DNA of 64,000 bases from positions 5,642,001 to 5,706,000 of the forward strand of contig NZ_JACCBA010000001.1 of assembly GCF_013409365.1 (NCBI RefSeq), given 5' to 3'. The DNA comes from Actinomadura luteofluorescens (GTDB lineage: Bacteria > Actinomycetota > Actinomycetes > Streptosporangiales > Streptosporangiaceae). The stretch's first letter is position 1. Every line of letters begins with the position of its first letter. Made by a program: the position numbers and the translations under genes. The notes under the pieces were generated by a model that made no database searches, had not been told where the DNA came from, and saw nothing but the letters and a program-made list of their open reading frames with translations. Below are positions 16,841-24,391 of this stretch, in pieces.

Positions 16841-16881
16841 GCGTGCGCCCGGAACGCCGGATGGGCGTTCCGGGCGCACGC
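16841..16881 (+). terminator. Perfect 18-bp hairpin terminator
   Basis: Arms 16841-16858 and 16864-16881 are exact reverse complements (GCGTGCGCCCGGAACGCC and its partner) around a five-base loop, followed by TTTC. It sits 12 bases after the peptidase stop. Confidence 0.9.
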
Positions 16882-16957
16882 TTTCGGGAACCCCCGAGGC
16901 CCGGCGTCTGAGATGATCCCGACCAGGGTCGGTCAGACACGAGTGTTCCTGTGAGGG

Positions 16958-18379
16958 GTGCCGCCGGTGGAGCCGTTGGGACGGGAGGGCTCGCGGCAGG
17001 CGACGGGCGCGGACGAGCAGGTGCTGGCGGGCCGGTACCGGCTGGTCTCCCTGCTCGGCCGCGGCGGCATGGGAGCGGTCTGGCGCGCCCGTGACGAGGA
17101 CCTCGACCGTGAGGTGGCGGTCAAGGAACTGCGGCTGCCCGAGCACCTGGACGACGCCGGGCGGCGGACCTGGATCGCGCGGCTGGAGCGGGAGGCCCGC
17201 GCCGCCGCCCGGCTGCGGCATCCGGGCATCGTCACCGTCCACGACCGCGTCACGGGCCCGGACGGGCGGCCCTGGATCGTCATGGAGCTGGTGCGCGGGC
17301 GCTCGCTGGAAGACCTGCTGAAGGCCGAGGGGCCCCTGCCGCCCGGCCGGGTGGCGCAGATCGGGCTGCAGGTGCTCGACGCTCTGCGGGCGGCCCACCA
17401 TGCGGGCATCACGCACCGCGACATCAAGCCCGCGAACGTCCTGCTGGAGGACGGCCGCGCCGTCCTGACCGACTTCGGCATCGCGGCCGTCGAGGGCGAC
17501 GCGACCCTGACCTCGGCGGGCGCGGTCCTGGGCACTCCCGCCTACATGTCGCCCGAGCAGGTGAGCGGTCACGAGGTCACGGCCGCGTCCGACCTGTGGT
17601 CACTCGGAGCCGCGCTCTACACCGCGGTAGAGGGACGCCCACCGTTCGAGGGCGCGAGCACGGGGGCGGTGTTCATCGCCATCGCCACCCGGGATCCCGG
17701 CCCGTGCGTGCACGCCGGCCCTCTGGAGCCGGTGCTCAGGGCGTTGATGCAGCGTGAGCCGTCGCAGAGGCCGACCGCCGAACAGTTGCACGCCTGGCTC
17801 GCCTCGCTCGCCCAGAGCCGCCCGCCCGCGCCGCCGACCGTCCCCCAGCCGCCGGAGCCGCAGGGCCCGCGCCCGGCCCGCTCGCGGAAGCGGAAAGCGG
17901 TCCGTCTCGTACTCGTCGCGACGTCCGCCCTCCTGGCGGTCGGCCTCACGCTGGCGGTGGTCTGGCTCGTCGACGTCACGCAGCAGAAGGCCCGGGACAA
18001 GAAGGAACGCGCGGCCTACACGACGAACCGGAGGGCGGTCGAGAGGATGACCTCGATCCCGGGAAGAGTCGTGGTGATCAGGGAGGCCAACGAGGCGGGC
18101 AAGGTGTACGTGGAGTCGGAGCTGTGCGATGACGCCCGATTCTCCGCGCATCAGTGCGACGTGGACGCGATGGTCGACTCCGTCCTCGGCTGGCTGAGGG
18201 TGCAGCCCTCGGTGATGTCCGTCCGGTTCGACGGCCCCAAGACCAGATGCGAGGAGAACCCCGGCTGCGATTTCACGGTCCTGAACCGTGGGGCCCCGAG
18301 GTTCGGCGAAGTCAGCGTCTACAGCCAGTACCTGTCGGAACCCGATCGTTCGATCGTTCTCGGCTTCCGCGTCGGCTGA
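16958..18379 (+). CDS. Transmembrane Ser/Thr protein kinase (PknB-like)
   Basis: A 473-residue protein; GTG 16958 and GTG 16967 are both possible starts. The kinase domain spans about 25-280: 'LLGRGGMGAVW' glycine loop, 'EVAVKEL' with the ATP-binding Lys, catalytic loop 'HRDIKPANVLL', 'DFGIA', and 'GTPAYMSPEQ'. A Pro/Arg-rich linker leads to a membrane helix at about 312-334 ('AVRLVLVATSALLAVGLTLAVVW'). An extracellular part of about 130 residues follows. It contains four Cys, is not a PASTA repeat, and is not recognised. The kinase would phosphorylate Ser/Thr in response to an unknown outside signal. No phosphatase or target is adjacent. Confidence 0.9.
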   Translation: MPPVEPLGREGSRQATGADEQVLAGRYRLVSLLGRGGMGAVWRARDEDLDREVAVKELRLPEHLDDAGRRTWIARLEREARAAARLRHPGIVTVHDRVTGPDGRPWIVMELVRGRSLEDLLKAEGPLPPGRVAQIGLQVLDALRAAHHAGITHRDIKPANVLLEDGRAVLTDFGIAAVEGDATLTSAGAVLGTPAYMSPEQVSGHEVTAASDLWSLGAALYTAVEGRPPFEGASTGAVFIAIATRDPGPCVHAGPLEPVLRALMQREPSQRPTAEQLHAWLASLAQSRPPAPPTVPQPPEPQGPRPARSRKRKAVRLVLVATSALLAVGLTLAVVWLVDVTQQKARDKKERAAYTTNRRAVERMTSIPGRVVVIREANEAGKVYVESELCDDARFSAHQCDVDAMVDSVLGWLRVQPSVMSVRFDGPKTRCEENPGCDFTVLNRGAPRFGEVSVYSQYLSEPDRSIVLGFRVG

Positions 18380-18403
18380 GGCGGGCGGCGCTGTGCCGTG
18401 AGC

Positions 18404-18592
18404 TCAGCGGGCGGCGTCGGCGGGAGCGGTGCGAGTGGCCATGTGGGCTTGGCGCATCCGACCGTCGGGGGCGAACCAGCCGAAGAAGTAGACCTCGATG
18501 GAGAGGTCCTTGCCGCGCTGGCGGACGTGCAGGGTGTAGCGGGCGGCGAGGCGGTCGCCGTCCGCGACGGCCTCGTGCACCTCCACCCTGCT
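18404..18592 (-). pseudogene. 5'-truncated SnoaL-like / NTF2-like gene fragment
   Basis: Read leftwards, this frame encodes about 60 residues that look like the C-terminal half of a SnoaL-type polyketide cyclase-like domain: 'VEVHEAVADGDRLAARYTLHV' followed by 'EVYFFGWFAPDGRMRQAHM'. The N-terminal half (normally 60-70 residues) is missing. The frame is lost at about 18590, exactly where the oppositely oriented TetR fragment begins. No ribosome binding site precedes the nominal GTG at 18586. I interpret it as a remnant that lost its promoter and start in the same deletion as its neighbour. The exact breakpoint is uncertain by about ten bases. Confidence 0.6.
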
Positions 18593-19088
18593 CGTGGGAG
18601 ACGCCGGTCTGGGGGCGGTCGCGGACGCCGCCGGGGTGACCCGCCAGACCGTCTACGCCCACTTCCCCTCACGGGAGAAGCTGCTCCTCGCGCTGGCCGA
18701 GCGGCTCACCGGGGAGACGGTCGCCGCCATGGACGCCGCCGATCCCGAAGCGGGACCTGCCGCCGACGCGCTGGTGCGGCTGCTCGACGCCGCCGCGCGG
18801 GCGGCCGGGCGCCACCCCGCCCTGACGCGGCGGATCAGTGCGGTGCCCGTGAGCACGCGCGCCGACCACGAGCGGCACGAGCCCGTCGCCGACCGGATCG
18901 GGCGGGTGATCGAGCGGGGGCGGCGCGGCGGCGAGTTCGACGACCGCCTCCCGGTCGGCTGGCTGGTCGCGGCCGCCATCGCGCTGGCCCATGCCGCGAG
19001 CGAGGAGCGGCAGGCCGGCCGCATGCCCGGTGCGGTCGCCGACGACGCGCTCCGCGTCAGCCTCCTGCGGCTCCTCGGCGCCTCCTGA
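18586..19088 (+). pseudogene. 5'-truncated TetR-family regulator
   Basis: The frame reads 'LLVGDAGLGAVADAAGVTRQ' and then 'TVYAHFPSREKLLLALAERL', the helix-turn-helix of a TetR protein. It continues through about 140 residues of ligand-binding domain to a normal stop at 19088. The conserved first helix that should precede the motif is absent, and the nominal GTG 18594 has no ribosome binding site. Without helix 1 the DNA-binding domain should not fold properly, so the gene is probably dead. It abuts the truncated SnoaL-like gene head to head. A regulator divergent from its target is the usual original arrangement. Confidence 0.65.
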
Positions 19089-19253
19089 CCGGTGCGGGCG
19101 GCCTTTTCGAATTCTCGGCCGGGGCGGCGGCCGGCCATTGAGAAAAAGGATCACCGAACCAAACGGGTGGCGCTCTCATCAGATGAGGGCATAAGGGGGC
19201 ACGGTCTCGCGGGCTGAAAGTCGAGTAAGCCGCCGTGTCGATATGGAGAGAAC
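19089..19253 (+). promoter_or_regulatory. Upstream region of the secreted protein gene, with CTCATC-A-GATGAG palindrome
   Basis: The 165-base gap after the TetR remnant is AT-richer than its surroundings (for example AGAAAAAGGATCACC near 19141). It contains a perfect 6-1-6 palindrome at 19175-19187, about 70 bases before the ATG. It presumably holds the promoter of the secreted protein and sortase genes; GGAGAGA at 19243-19249 is the ribosome binding site. No assured -35/-10 boxes. Confidence 0.4.
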
Positions 19254-19763
19254 ATGCGACACGGTAAGGCGGCCGTTCTCGGCCTCGTGGTCGGCGCGGG
19301 GACGCTCGGCATGGCCGCGCCCGCGATGGCCGACCCCGGCGACGTCATCGTGAAGCCCGCGCAGGCCCGCCCCGGCGAGACGGTCACCGTCGTGGGGAAG
19401 AAGTGCCAGGTCGACGGGACGGCGGGCTCGCTGGCCTTCGTGGGCGGGGCCGTCCCGCTGAACGGCGCGGAGGAGGTCGACGGCCGGGCCGGTCTCGCGA
19501 CCGTCAAGAAGGACACCTTCGCCGGCACCTACACGGTGCTGGTGCGGTGCGGCGCGTACAAGGGGACCGGCGAGGTCCACGTCGTGGACGGCAAGGCGCG
19601 TCCGATGGCGCAGCCCACGCCGACCGGCGGGCCGGCGACGGGCGTCGGCGGCGGGGCGGGCGGCGGAAACACCGCCCTTCTTGCCGGGGGAGGGGTCCTG
19701 CTGCTGGGCGGGATCGGCGCGGGCGCCATTACCGTCCGCCGCCGGAATGGCGCGAAAGCGTGA
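19254..19763 (+). CDS. Secreted protein with Ig-like domain and C-terminal membrane anchor
   Basis: This 169-residue protein has a clear signal peptide ending 'PAMADPGD' (cleavage near residue 25). A single beta-rich domain of about 80 residues follows ('VIVKPAQARPGETVTVVGKKC' start, two Cys near 47 and 101), then a Pro/Thr/Gly linker, a C-terminal hydrophobic helix (about 141-160) and a short basic tail. The layout is that of a cell-wall-linked protein, but no LPXTG-like motif stands before the helix. The next gene, 57 bases downstream, encodes a class F sortase, so this protein may be its partner or substrate. Function is otherwise unknown. Confidence 0.75.
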   Translation: MRHGKAAVLGLVVGAGTLGMAAPAMADPGDVIVKPAQARPGETVTVVGKKCQVDGTAGSLAFVGGAVPLNGAEEVDGRAGLATVKKDTFAGTYTVLVRCGAYKGTGEVHVVDGKARPMAQPTPTGGPATGVGGGAGGGNTALLAGGGVLLLGGIGAGAITVRRRNGAKA

Positions 19764-19820
19764 CGGCCAGCCTTTCTGGCGAGTGCTGACACCGGCAATT
19801 CCGACGGGGCGGGAAGGGCG

Positions 19821-20444
19821 ATGAGAGGAAAGGGCGGCCGGTGGGTTCCGGGGGCGCTGGCGGCGGTCCTGACGGCCGTCGGCCTCGCCCTGGTGGTCCT
19901 CGGGCTGCGCGGCCCGGCCGGGCCGCCGAGCCCGCCCGCATGGGCCGCGACGACCCGGGCCGTCGACCGGCACGGGCCGGCGCTGGACCGGTCCCTGCCC
20001 GTCCGGGTGTCGATCCCGTCCATCGGGGTGCGGGCGCCGCTGGCCCGCCTGGGGCTCGGGAGCGGCGGCGAGGTGCGGGTCCCCCCGGCCGACCGGCCGG
20101 GGGAGGCCGGCTGGTACGAGGGCGGGCCCGCCCCCGGCGAGCGGGGCGCGGCGGTCATCCTGGGCCATGTCGACTCCGCGAAGGGCGCCGCGGTCTTCTA
20201 CGACCTGGGCCGGCTGAGGCCGGGGCATCGCATCGAGGTGAGCCGCGCGGACGGCAGGGTGGCCGTGTTCACCGTCGAGTCCGTGGAGCGCGTCCCGAAG
20301 GGGCGGTTCCCCACCGGGCGCGTCTACGGTCCGCTCGGCCATCCCGGCCTCCGCCTCGTCACATGCGGCGGCGCGTTCGACCGCGCCGAGCGCGGCTACC
20401 GCGACAACGTCATCGTGTACGCGGCCGAGACGGCGGTCCGGTAG
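19821..20444 (+). CDS. Class F sortase
   Basis: The product is 207 residues from ATG 19821. One N-terminal membrane helix (about 9-30) is followed by a linker and a sortase beta-barrel. Catalytic residues in the expected order are H116 in 'LGHVDSAKGAAVF', C182 in 'LRLVTCGG' and R194 in 'GYRDNVIVYA'. The short domain and T-C-G-G context fit class F, the type common in actinobacteria. Sortases join secreted proteins to the cell wall or to each other on the outer membrane face. The preceding gene encodes a signal-peptide protein with a C-terminal helix, a plausible partner although it lacks a canonical sorting motif. Confidence 0.88.
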   Translation: MRGKGGRWVPGALAAVLTAVGLALVVLGLRGPAGPPSPPAWAATTRAVDRHGPALDRSLPVRVSIPSIGVRAPLARLGLGSGGEVRVPPADRPGEAGWYEGGPAPGERGAAVILGHVDSAKGAAVFYDLGRLRPGHRIEVSRADGRVAVFTVESVERVPKGRFPTGRVYGPLGHPGLRLVTCGGAFDRAERGYRDNVIVYAAETAVR

Positions 20445-20465
20445 CCCCGCCGAAGGCCCGTCCGG

Positions 20466-20828
20466 TCACTGCGCCGGCGAGACGAGGGTGCCGGAGGACT
20501 GGAACGCGGTGGTCAGGATCCGGCCGACCTCGTCGAGCTTCCTCCGCAGCTTGACGGCGCCGGCGGCGCCACCGGACAGGCCGGTCGTCGCGAGCCCGAG
20601 CTCGACGACCACGGTCCCGTCGGGCTGCGGCCTCAGGAGCACGTGGTACTTGTAGTGCGTGGCGAACACCCCGAGGAGCATCGCCTTGGTGCGGGTCCCC
20701 TTCTCGACGATGCCCTGGCCGGCGTGCTCCCACGTGAAGCGAAAGCCCTCGGGCTGCAGGGCGGCCTCCACGACGGCGCGGACCTGGTCGAGGGCACCGG
20801 ACACCCTGAGGCTGACGGAATTGGCCAT
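20466..20828 (-). CDS. Small SRPBCC/CoxG-like or unknown conserved protein
   Basis: ATG 20828 is chosen because AAGGAG stands 6-7 bases upstream; the product has 120 residues. No signal peptide or membrane helix. The sequence alternates short strands and helices ('VRAVVEAALQPEGFRFTWEHAG', 'MLLGVFATHYKYHVLLRPQPDG', a terminal amphipathic helix), as small alpha/beta lipid- or ligand-binding proteins do, but I cannot assign a family with confidence. It converges with the sortase gene, leaving only 21 bases between stops. It is probably real on account of the ribosome binding site and codon usage; its role is unknown. Confidence 0.6.
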   Translation of the reverse strand: MANSVSLRVSGALDQVRAVVEAALQPEGFRFTWEHAGQGIVEKGTRTKAMLLGVFATHYKYHVLLRPQPDGTVVVELGLATTGLSGGAAGAVKLRRKLDEVGRILTTAFQSSGTLVSPAQ

Positions 20829-21045
20829 GGTTCTCCTTGGTCGGATGAGGTCTGGGGGACCGGCGCCGCCGGCCCCCTCGACAAGAGACGTCCGTCCACC
20901 CTGCGAGTACGCAACCCGCTGAGGCCCGCCCACGCCGGGATGACACCGAATGGTTGTGGTCCAGGGCCCGGCGGTTGTTTGATCCGCTGGCCCGCCGCCC
21001 GCTTTGATCTCCCTGACCGACGGAGGCGCGGCCGGTGGAAGGGGC

Positions 21046-22701
21046 GTGGCGAGGGTGCGCAGGGGGCGGGGCAGGTCGCTCGGGCGGCGGTTCGGGTGGC
21101 TCTGGACGGCCTACGCGGTCAGCGCGCTCGGGACGTGGCTCGCCTTCGACGCGCTCCCCCTGATCGCGATCACCGTGCTGCACGCCGGACCGGCCCGGGT
21201 GTCGGCGCTGGCCGCCGCGGGCCTGCTGGTGGGGGCGGCGGTGGCGGTGCCGCTCGGCCCCTGGGTGGAGTTCCGCCGCAAGCGGCCCGTGATGATCGCG
21301 ATGGACCTGGTCCGGTGCGCGGCGCTGCTGAGCCTGCCCGCCGCTTTCGCCCTCGGCGGGCTCGGCTTCGCCCAGCTGCTGGTCGTGTCGGTCGTCGTCG
21401 CGGCGGCCGACATCGCCTTCACCTCCGCGAGCGGCGCCTGCCTGAGGGCGCTCGTCCGGCCGGGCGACCTGCTCGCCGCGAACGGGCGGCTGGAGTCCAC
21501 GACCTGGACCGCCACCATGCTCGGGCCGCCGCTCGGCGGGGCCGCGATCGGGCTGTTCGGGCCGCTGGTCACCGTGGCGGCCAACGCGGTCAGCTTCCTG
21601 CTGTCGGCGGCCGGGATCCGCGCGATGGGCGGGACGGAGCCTCGCCCGGCCCGGAGCGGGGGCGCCCGGCTCCGCGCCGGTGACCTGCTCGAAGGCTGGC
21701 GCCACATCCTCACCGGCCGGGCGCTGCGGCCGCTGTTCCTCAACCAGATCCTGGTCAGCGGGCTGATCATGGCGACGGCGCCGGTGCTGGCCGTCCTGAT
21801 GCTCGGCCGCCTCGGGTTCGCGCCCTGGCAGTACGCGCTGGCGTTCGCCGCCCCGTGCGTGGGAGGCCTCGCCGGTTCCCGGGCGTCCGGGCGGCTCGCC
21901 GCGCGGTTCGGGCGCCCGAGGACCATGCTCGTCTTCGGCACGCTGCGCGCGTGCTGGCTGCTCGGGCTGGCCTTCGTCCGTCCGGGCGCCGCCGGGCTGC
22001 TGCTCGTCATCGCCGTCGAACTCGGGCTGATCACCTGCATGGGGGTGTTCAACCCGCTGCAGGCCACCTGCCGGCTGGAGTGGACGCCGCCGGACCGCGT
22101 CGCCCGCGTCCTGTCGGCGTGGTCGGTGTCGAGCAAGCTGACGATCGCGGCCATGACCGGCCTGTGGGGGCTGCTGGCGGGCCTCACCGGCCCCCGCACC
22201 GCCATCGCGGTCGCCGGCGTCCTGTCCCTGGCGACCCCGGCGCTGCTGCTCGGCAACCGCCGCGCACTGTCGGGCCCGGACGCCTTGACGCAGGTCGGCA
22301 CCAGTGCAAGCGTGAAAAATGAGGGGGAAGGGGGACCCATCATGATTGAGATCAAGAGCATCGAGAAGCCGGACGACCGGCGGGACTTCCCCAGGGGCCA
22401 CGTGGAGATCGCCAACCTCAGCGGCCTCGTCTTCGGGAAGGCGACGTTCGAGCCCGGATGGCGCTGGACGGAGTCGGTGAAGGACATCGCGGGCACCGAC
22501 CTTTGCGAGGTCCACCACAACGGATACGTCGTCCAGGGGCGGATGCACATCCGCATGCGCGACGGCGCGGAGCAGGAGGTCGGTCCGGGTGACGTGTTCG
22601 TCGCCACGCCCGGCCATGACGCGTGGGTCGTCGGTGACGAGGCCTGCGTCATGTTCGACTTCGCCGGCGGCATAGGCGACTACGCCAAGGCCAGTCACTG
22701 A
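21046..22701 (+). CDS. MFS transporter continuing in frame into a cupin domain
   Basis: GTG 21046 is the likely start (TTG 21004 is an alternative), giving 551 residues. Residues 1 to about 412 form a 12-helix MFS exporter of the EntS/drug-efflux kind: an Arg-rich N-terminus, 'WTAYAVSALGTWLAFDALPLIAI' helix 1, and 'LEGWRHILTGRALRPLFLNQ' at the central loop. After residue 412 a linker that looks like untranslated spacer runs without a stop into a cupin (residue 433 onward). Either this is a fusion caused by loss of a stop codon, or the cupin is also made from its own start at 22342. MFS proteins of this group export small hydrophobic compounds; the substrate is unknown. Confidence 0.75.
   Translation: MARVRRGRGRSLGRRFGWLWTAYAVSALGTWLAFDALPLIAITVLHAGPARVSALAAAGLLVGAAVAVPLGPWVEFRRKRPVMIAMDLVRCAALLSLPAAFALGGLGFAQLLVVSVVVAAADIAFTSASGACLRALVRPGDLLAANGRLESTTWTATMLGPPLGGAAIGLFGPLVTVAANAVSFLLSAAGIRAMGGTEPRPARSGGARLRAGDLLEGWRHILTGRALRPLFLNQILVSGLIMATAPVLAVLMLGRLGFAPWQYALAFAAPCVGGLAGSRASGRLAARFGRPRTMLVFGTLRACWLLGLAFVRPGAAGLLLVIAVELGLITCMGVFNPLQATCRLEWTPPDRVARVLSAWSVSSKLTIAAMTGLWGLLAGLTGPRTAIAVAGVLSLATPALLLGNRRALSGPDALTQVGTSASVKNEGEGGPIMIEIKSIEKPDDRRDFPRGHVEIANLSGLVFGKATFEPGWRWTESVKDIAGTDLCEVHHNGYVVQGRMHIRMRDGAEQEVGPGDVFVATPGHDAWVVGDEACVMFDFAGGIGDYAKASH
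22342..22701 (+). CDS. Cupin domain protein (alternative independent start inside the MFS frame)
   Basis: ATG 22342 follows the purine-rich GAGGGGGAAGGGGG by 7 bases, so a separate 119-residue protein could be made from the same frame. The cupin core is evident: 'ATFEPGWRWTESV', 'CEVHHNGYVVQGRMHIRM', 'VGPGDVFVATPGHDAWVVGDE'. The two conserved cupin segments carry His residues able to bind a metal (H-H in the first, H in the second). Stand-alone cupins of this length and sequence type are common in actinobacteria, which argues that a separate gene became continuous with the MFS frame. Function unknown. Confidence 0.6.
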   Translation: MIEIKSIEKPDDRRDFPRGHVEIANLSGLVFGKATFEPGWRWTESVKDIAGTDLCEVHHNGYVVQGRMHIRMRDGAEQEVGPGDVFVATPGHDAWVVGDEACVMFDFAGGIGDYAKASH

Positions 22702-22716
22702 GCGTTCGGTTCCGTG

Positions 22717-22746
22717 AAGCGGGGGCGCCGTCACATGCCCCCGCTT
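22717..22746. terminator. Bidirectional terminator between convergent genes
   Basis: AAGCGGGGGC (22717-22726) pairs exactly with GCCCCCGCTT (22737-22746) around a ten-base loop. The stem has A-pairs on one side and T-pairs on the other, so it can terminate both the MFS-cupin transcript and the opposing CGNR regulator transcript. Confidence 0.75.
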
Positions 22747-22753
22747 ACGCGTG

Positions 22754-23341
22754 TCAGGAGGACCCCGGGCCCGGTTCCGCGGGCCTGTGCCGCCGGTAGT
22801 GCCGCGCGACCCGGACGCGGTTGCCGCAGCGCGCCGCCGAGCACCAGCGACGGCGCGGGTGCGCGGGCAGGAAGAGCAGCACGCAGTCGTCGGCCTCGCA
22901 CTTGCGGATGCTGGTGACCGCCGGGTCGGCGAGGAGTTCGGCGGCGGCCTCGGCGAGCCACGACGCCGGGCGCAGTTCCGGCGGGCCGGTGCGGCGGCGG
23001 GCCGCGAGCAGGGACCGCCCGTCCCAGACCGGCTCGATGACCGCGGGCGCCGCGCACTGGGCCCGGGTGAGGGCCTCCAGGTCGGCGGCCGAGGGTGGTT
23101 CGCCGCGGCGGACGCGGTCGAGGGCCCGGGCCGTGTGCTCCCGGACGTCCCGGACGGCGGCCAGCGACGCGGCTCCCGTCTCCGCGGCGGCGAACGCCGC
23201 GGCCTCGTCGGACCGGTCGGCCTCCAGGCGCAGCCAGGCCCGGAGGTCGTCGGGCGTGGACAGCAGGTCGGCGCCCGCCGGTCGCGTGTTGACCAGGTCC
23301 AGGGCCGGGGGCTCGCCGGTCAGCGGGGTCGGGTCGCTCAT
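22754..23341 (-). CDS. CGNR zinc-finger transcriptional regulator (ABATE domain)
   Basis: The product is 195 residues from ATG 23341. The N-terminal part ('LDLVNTRP', 'DLLSTPDDLRAWL') fits the stress-associated ABATE region. The C-terminal ~45 residues are a CGNR zinc finger: 'IRKCEADDCVLLFLPAHPRR' followed by 'WCSAARCGNRVRVARHYRR', with four Cys spaced C-x4-C ... C-x4-C ending in the diagnostic C-G-N-R. Such proteins are presumed DNA-binding regulators. It is divergent from an alpha/beta hydrolase; two matched inverted repeats fill the 84-base space between them, one immediately before this start. I infer that it controls both genes. Confidence 0.88.
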   Translation of the reverse strand: MSDPTPLTGEPPALDLVNTRPAGADLLSTPDDLRAWLRLEADRSDEAAAFAAAETGAASLAAVRDVREHTARALDRVRRGEPPSAADLEALTRAQCAAPAVIEPVWDGRSLLAARRRTGPPELRPASWLAEAAAELLADPAVTSIRKCEADDCVLLFLPAHPRRRWCSAARCGNRVRVARHYRRHRPAEPGPGSS

Positions 23342-23344
23342 GTT

Positions 23345-23375
23345 CTAACGGTACATCGACCGATTGACCCGTTAG
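23345..23375. promoter_or_regulatory. Inverted repeat 1 (7-17-7) in the divergent promoter
   Basis: CTAACGG (23345-23351) and its exact reverse complement CCGTTAG (23369-23375) are separated by 17 bases. The site starts three bases before the regulator's ATG and its right arm touches the -35-like TTGACC of the hydrolase promoter. Arm sequence and spacing match inverted repeat 2. Confidence 0.75.
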
Positions 23376-23393
23376 GCAGGCGACCGCTATACC
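23364..23393 (+). promoter_or_regulatory. Candidate promoter of the alpha/beta hydrolase gene
   Basis: TTGACC (23364-23369) and TATACC (23388-23393) are 18 bases apart and lie 33 bases before the hydrolase ATG, a good fit to a housekeeping sigma promoter. The boxes are touched by the inner edges of the two inverted repeats, so an operator-bound regulator would block polymerase. On the other strand TATAGC (23391-23386) may be the regulator's -10. Confidence 0.6.
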
Positions 23394-23423
23394 TAATGCA
23401 TCATCCAGACAGACAGGCATTAG
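23393..23423. promoter_or_regulatory. Inverted repeat 2 (7-17-7) in the divergent promoter
   Basis: CTAATGC (23393-23399) and GCATTAG (23417-23423) are exact reverse complements with the same 17-base spacing as repeat 1; consensus half-site CTAA(C/T)G(G/C). It overlaps the expected transcription start of the hydrolase gene and ends two bases before its ATG. The centres of the two repeats are 48 bases apart. Confidence 0.75.
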
Positions 23424-23425
23424 CT

Positions 23426-24295
23426 ATGCTCTCGATCGCCCGCACCGCCCACCGGCACGTCGACGTGAACGGTGTCCGCGTCTTCTACCGCGAGTCCCTG
23501 CCGGAGAGGGAGGACGCGCCCGTCCTGCTGCTCCTGCACGGTTTTCCGTCCGCCTCGCACCAGTTCCGCCGGCTCGTCGACGTCCTCGGCGCTCGCCACC
23601 GGCTGATCGCCCCGGACTACCCGGGCTTCGGCCACACGCGGGCGCCGGACGACTTCACCTACTCCTTCGACGGGCTCGCCGACGTCATGGAGGGCTTCGT
23701 CGAGCGGCTCGGGCTCACCCGTTTCGCCATGTACGTGTTCGACTTCGGAGCACCGGTCGGGTTCCGGCTGGCCGAGCGGAGGCCCGAGCGCATCGCGGGC
23801 CTGGTCGTCCAGAACGGCAACGCCTACGCCGAGGGCCTGTCGGACGCCGCCCGCGACTTCATCGCCCTGCGTCCCGGTGCGCCGGGGGCGGAGGAAGCCG
23901 TCCGGAGCCTGCTGACCCTGGACGGGACGCGGAGCCAGTACGAGACGGGCGTCGCCGACCCCGAGGCGCTCGCACCCGATGGCTGGACCCTCGACCAGCA
24001 CTTCCTCGACCTGCCGGGACGCAGAGAAGCCCAGATCGCGCTGGCCTTCGACTACCACTCCAACGTCGAGCGCTACGGCCGCTGGCAGGCCTGGCTGCGC
24101 CGGTGCACGCCGCCCACCCTCATCGTCTGGGGAGCCGGCGACCCGTTCTTCACCGCGTCCGGCGCCCGCGCCTACCTGCGGGACGTCCCGGACGCGGAGC
24201 TCCACCTTCTCGACACCGGCCATTTCGCCCTGGAAACCCACCTCCGCGAGATCGCGCCCCTCGTCGCCGCGTTCCTCGACCGTCTCGGGGCGTAG
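23426..24295 (+). CDS. Alpha/beta hydrolase with Asp nucleophile (haloalkane dehalogenase / epoxide hydrolase-like)
   Basis: Start ATG 23426 lies just after the second operator repeat; the product is 289 residues. Oxyanion motif 'LLLHGFPSASHQF' is near residue 35. The nucleophile elbow reads 'MYVFDFGAPVGFRLA' near 108, with Asp where serine esterases have Ser. This is the hallmark of dehalogenases and epoxide hydrolases, which form an ester with substrate on Asp. 'WGAGDPFF' supplies a candidate acid and 'LDTGHFALETH' the catalytic His. A cap domain lies between about 140 and 220. The substrate is unknown; divergent control by a CGNR regulator suggests an inducible detoxification or catabolic role. 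Confidence 0.88.
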   Translation: MLSIARTAHRHVDVNGVRVFYRESLPEREDAPVLLLLHGFPSASHQFRRLVDVLGARHRLIAPDYPGFGHTRAPDDFTYSFDGLADVMEGFVERLGLTRFAMYVFDFGAPVGFRLAERRPERIAGLVVQNGNAYAEGLSDAARDFIALRPGAPGAEEAVRSLLTLDGTRSQYETGVADPEALAPDGWTLDQHFLDLPGRREAQIALAFDYHSNVERYGRWQAWLRRCTPPTLIVWGAGDPFFTASGARAYLRDVPDAELHLLDTGHFALETHLREIAPLVAAFLDRLGA

Positions 24296-24391
24296 CGGGC
24301 CGGAAGGTCCGCAGGTCGCGGGGGGCGGGGGCGGCGAGGTCGGCGACAAATGACGACGCCCCCGGCAGGCCGGTACGGGTAGGTTCGGGGG

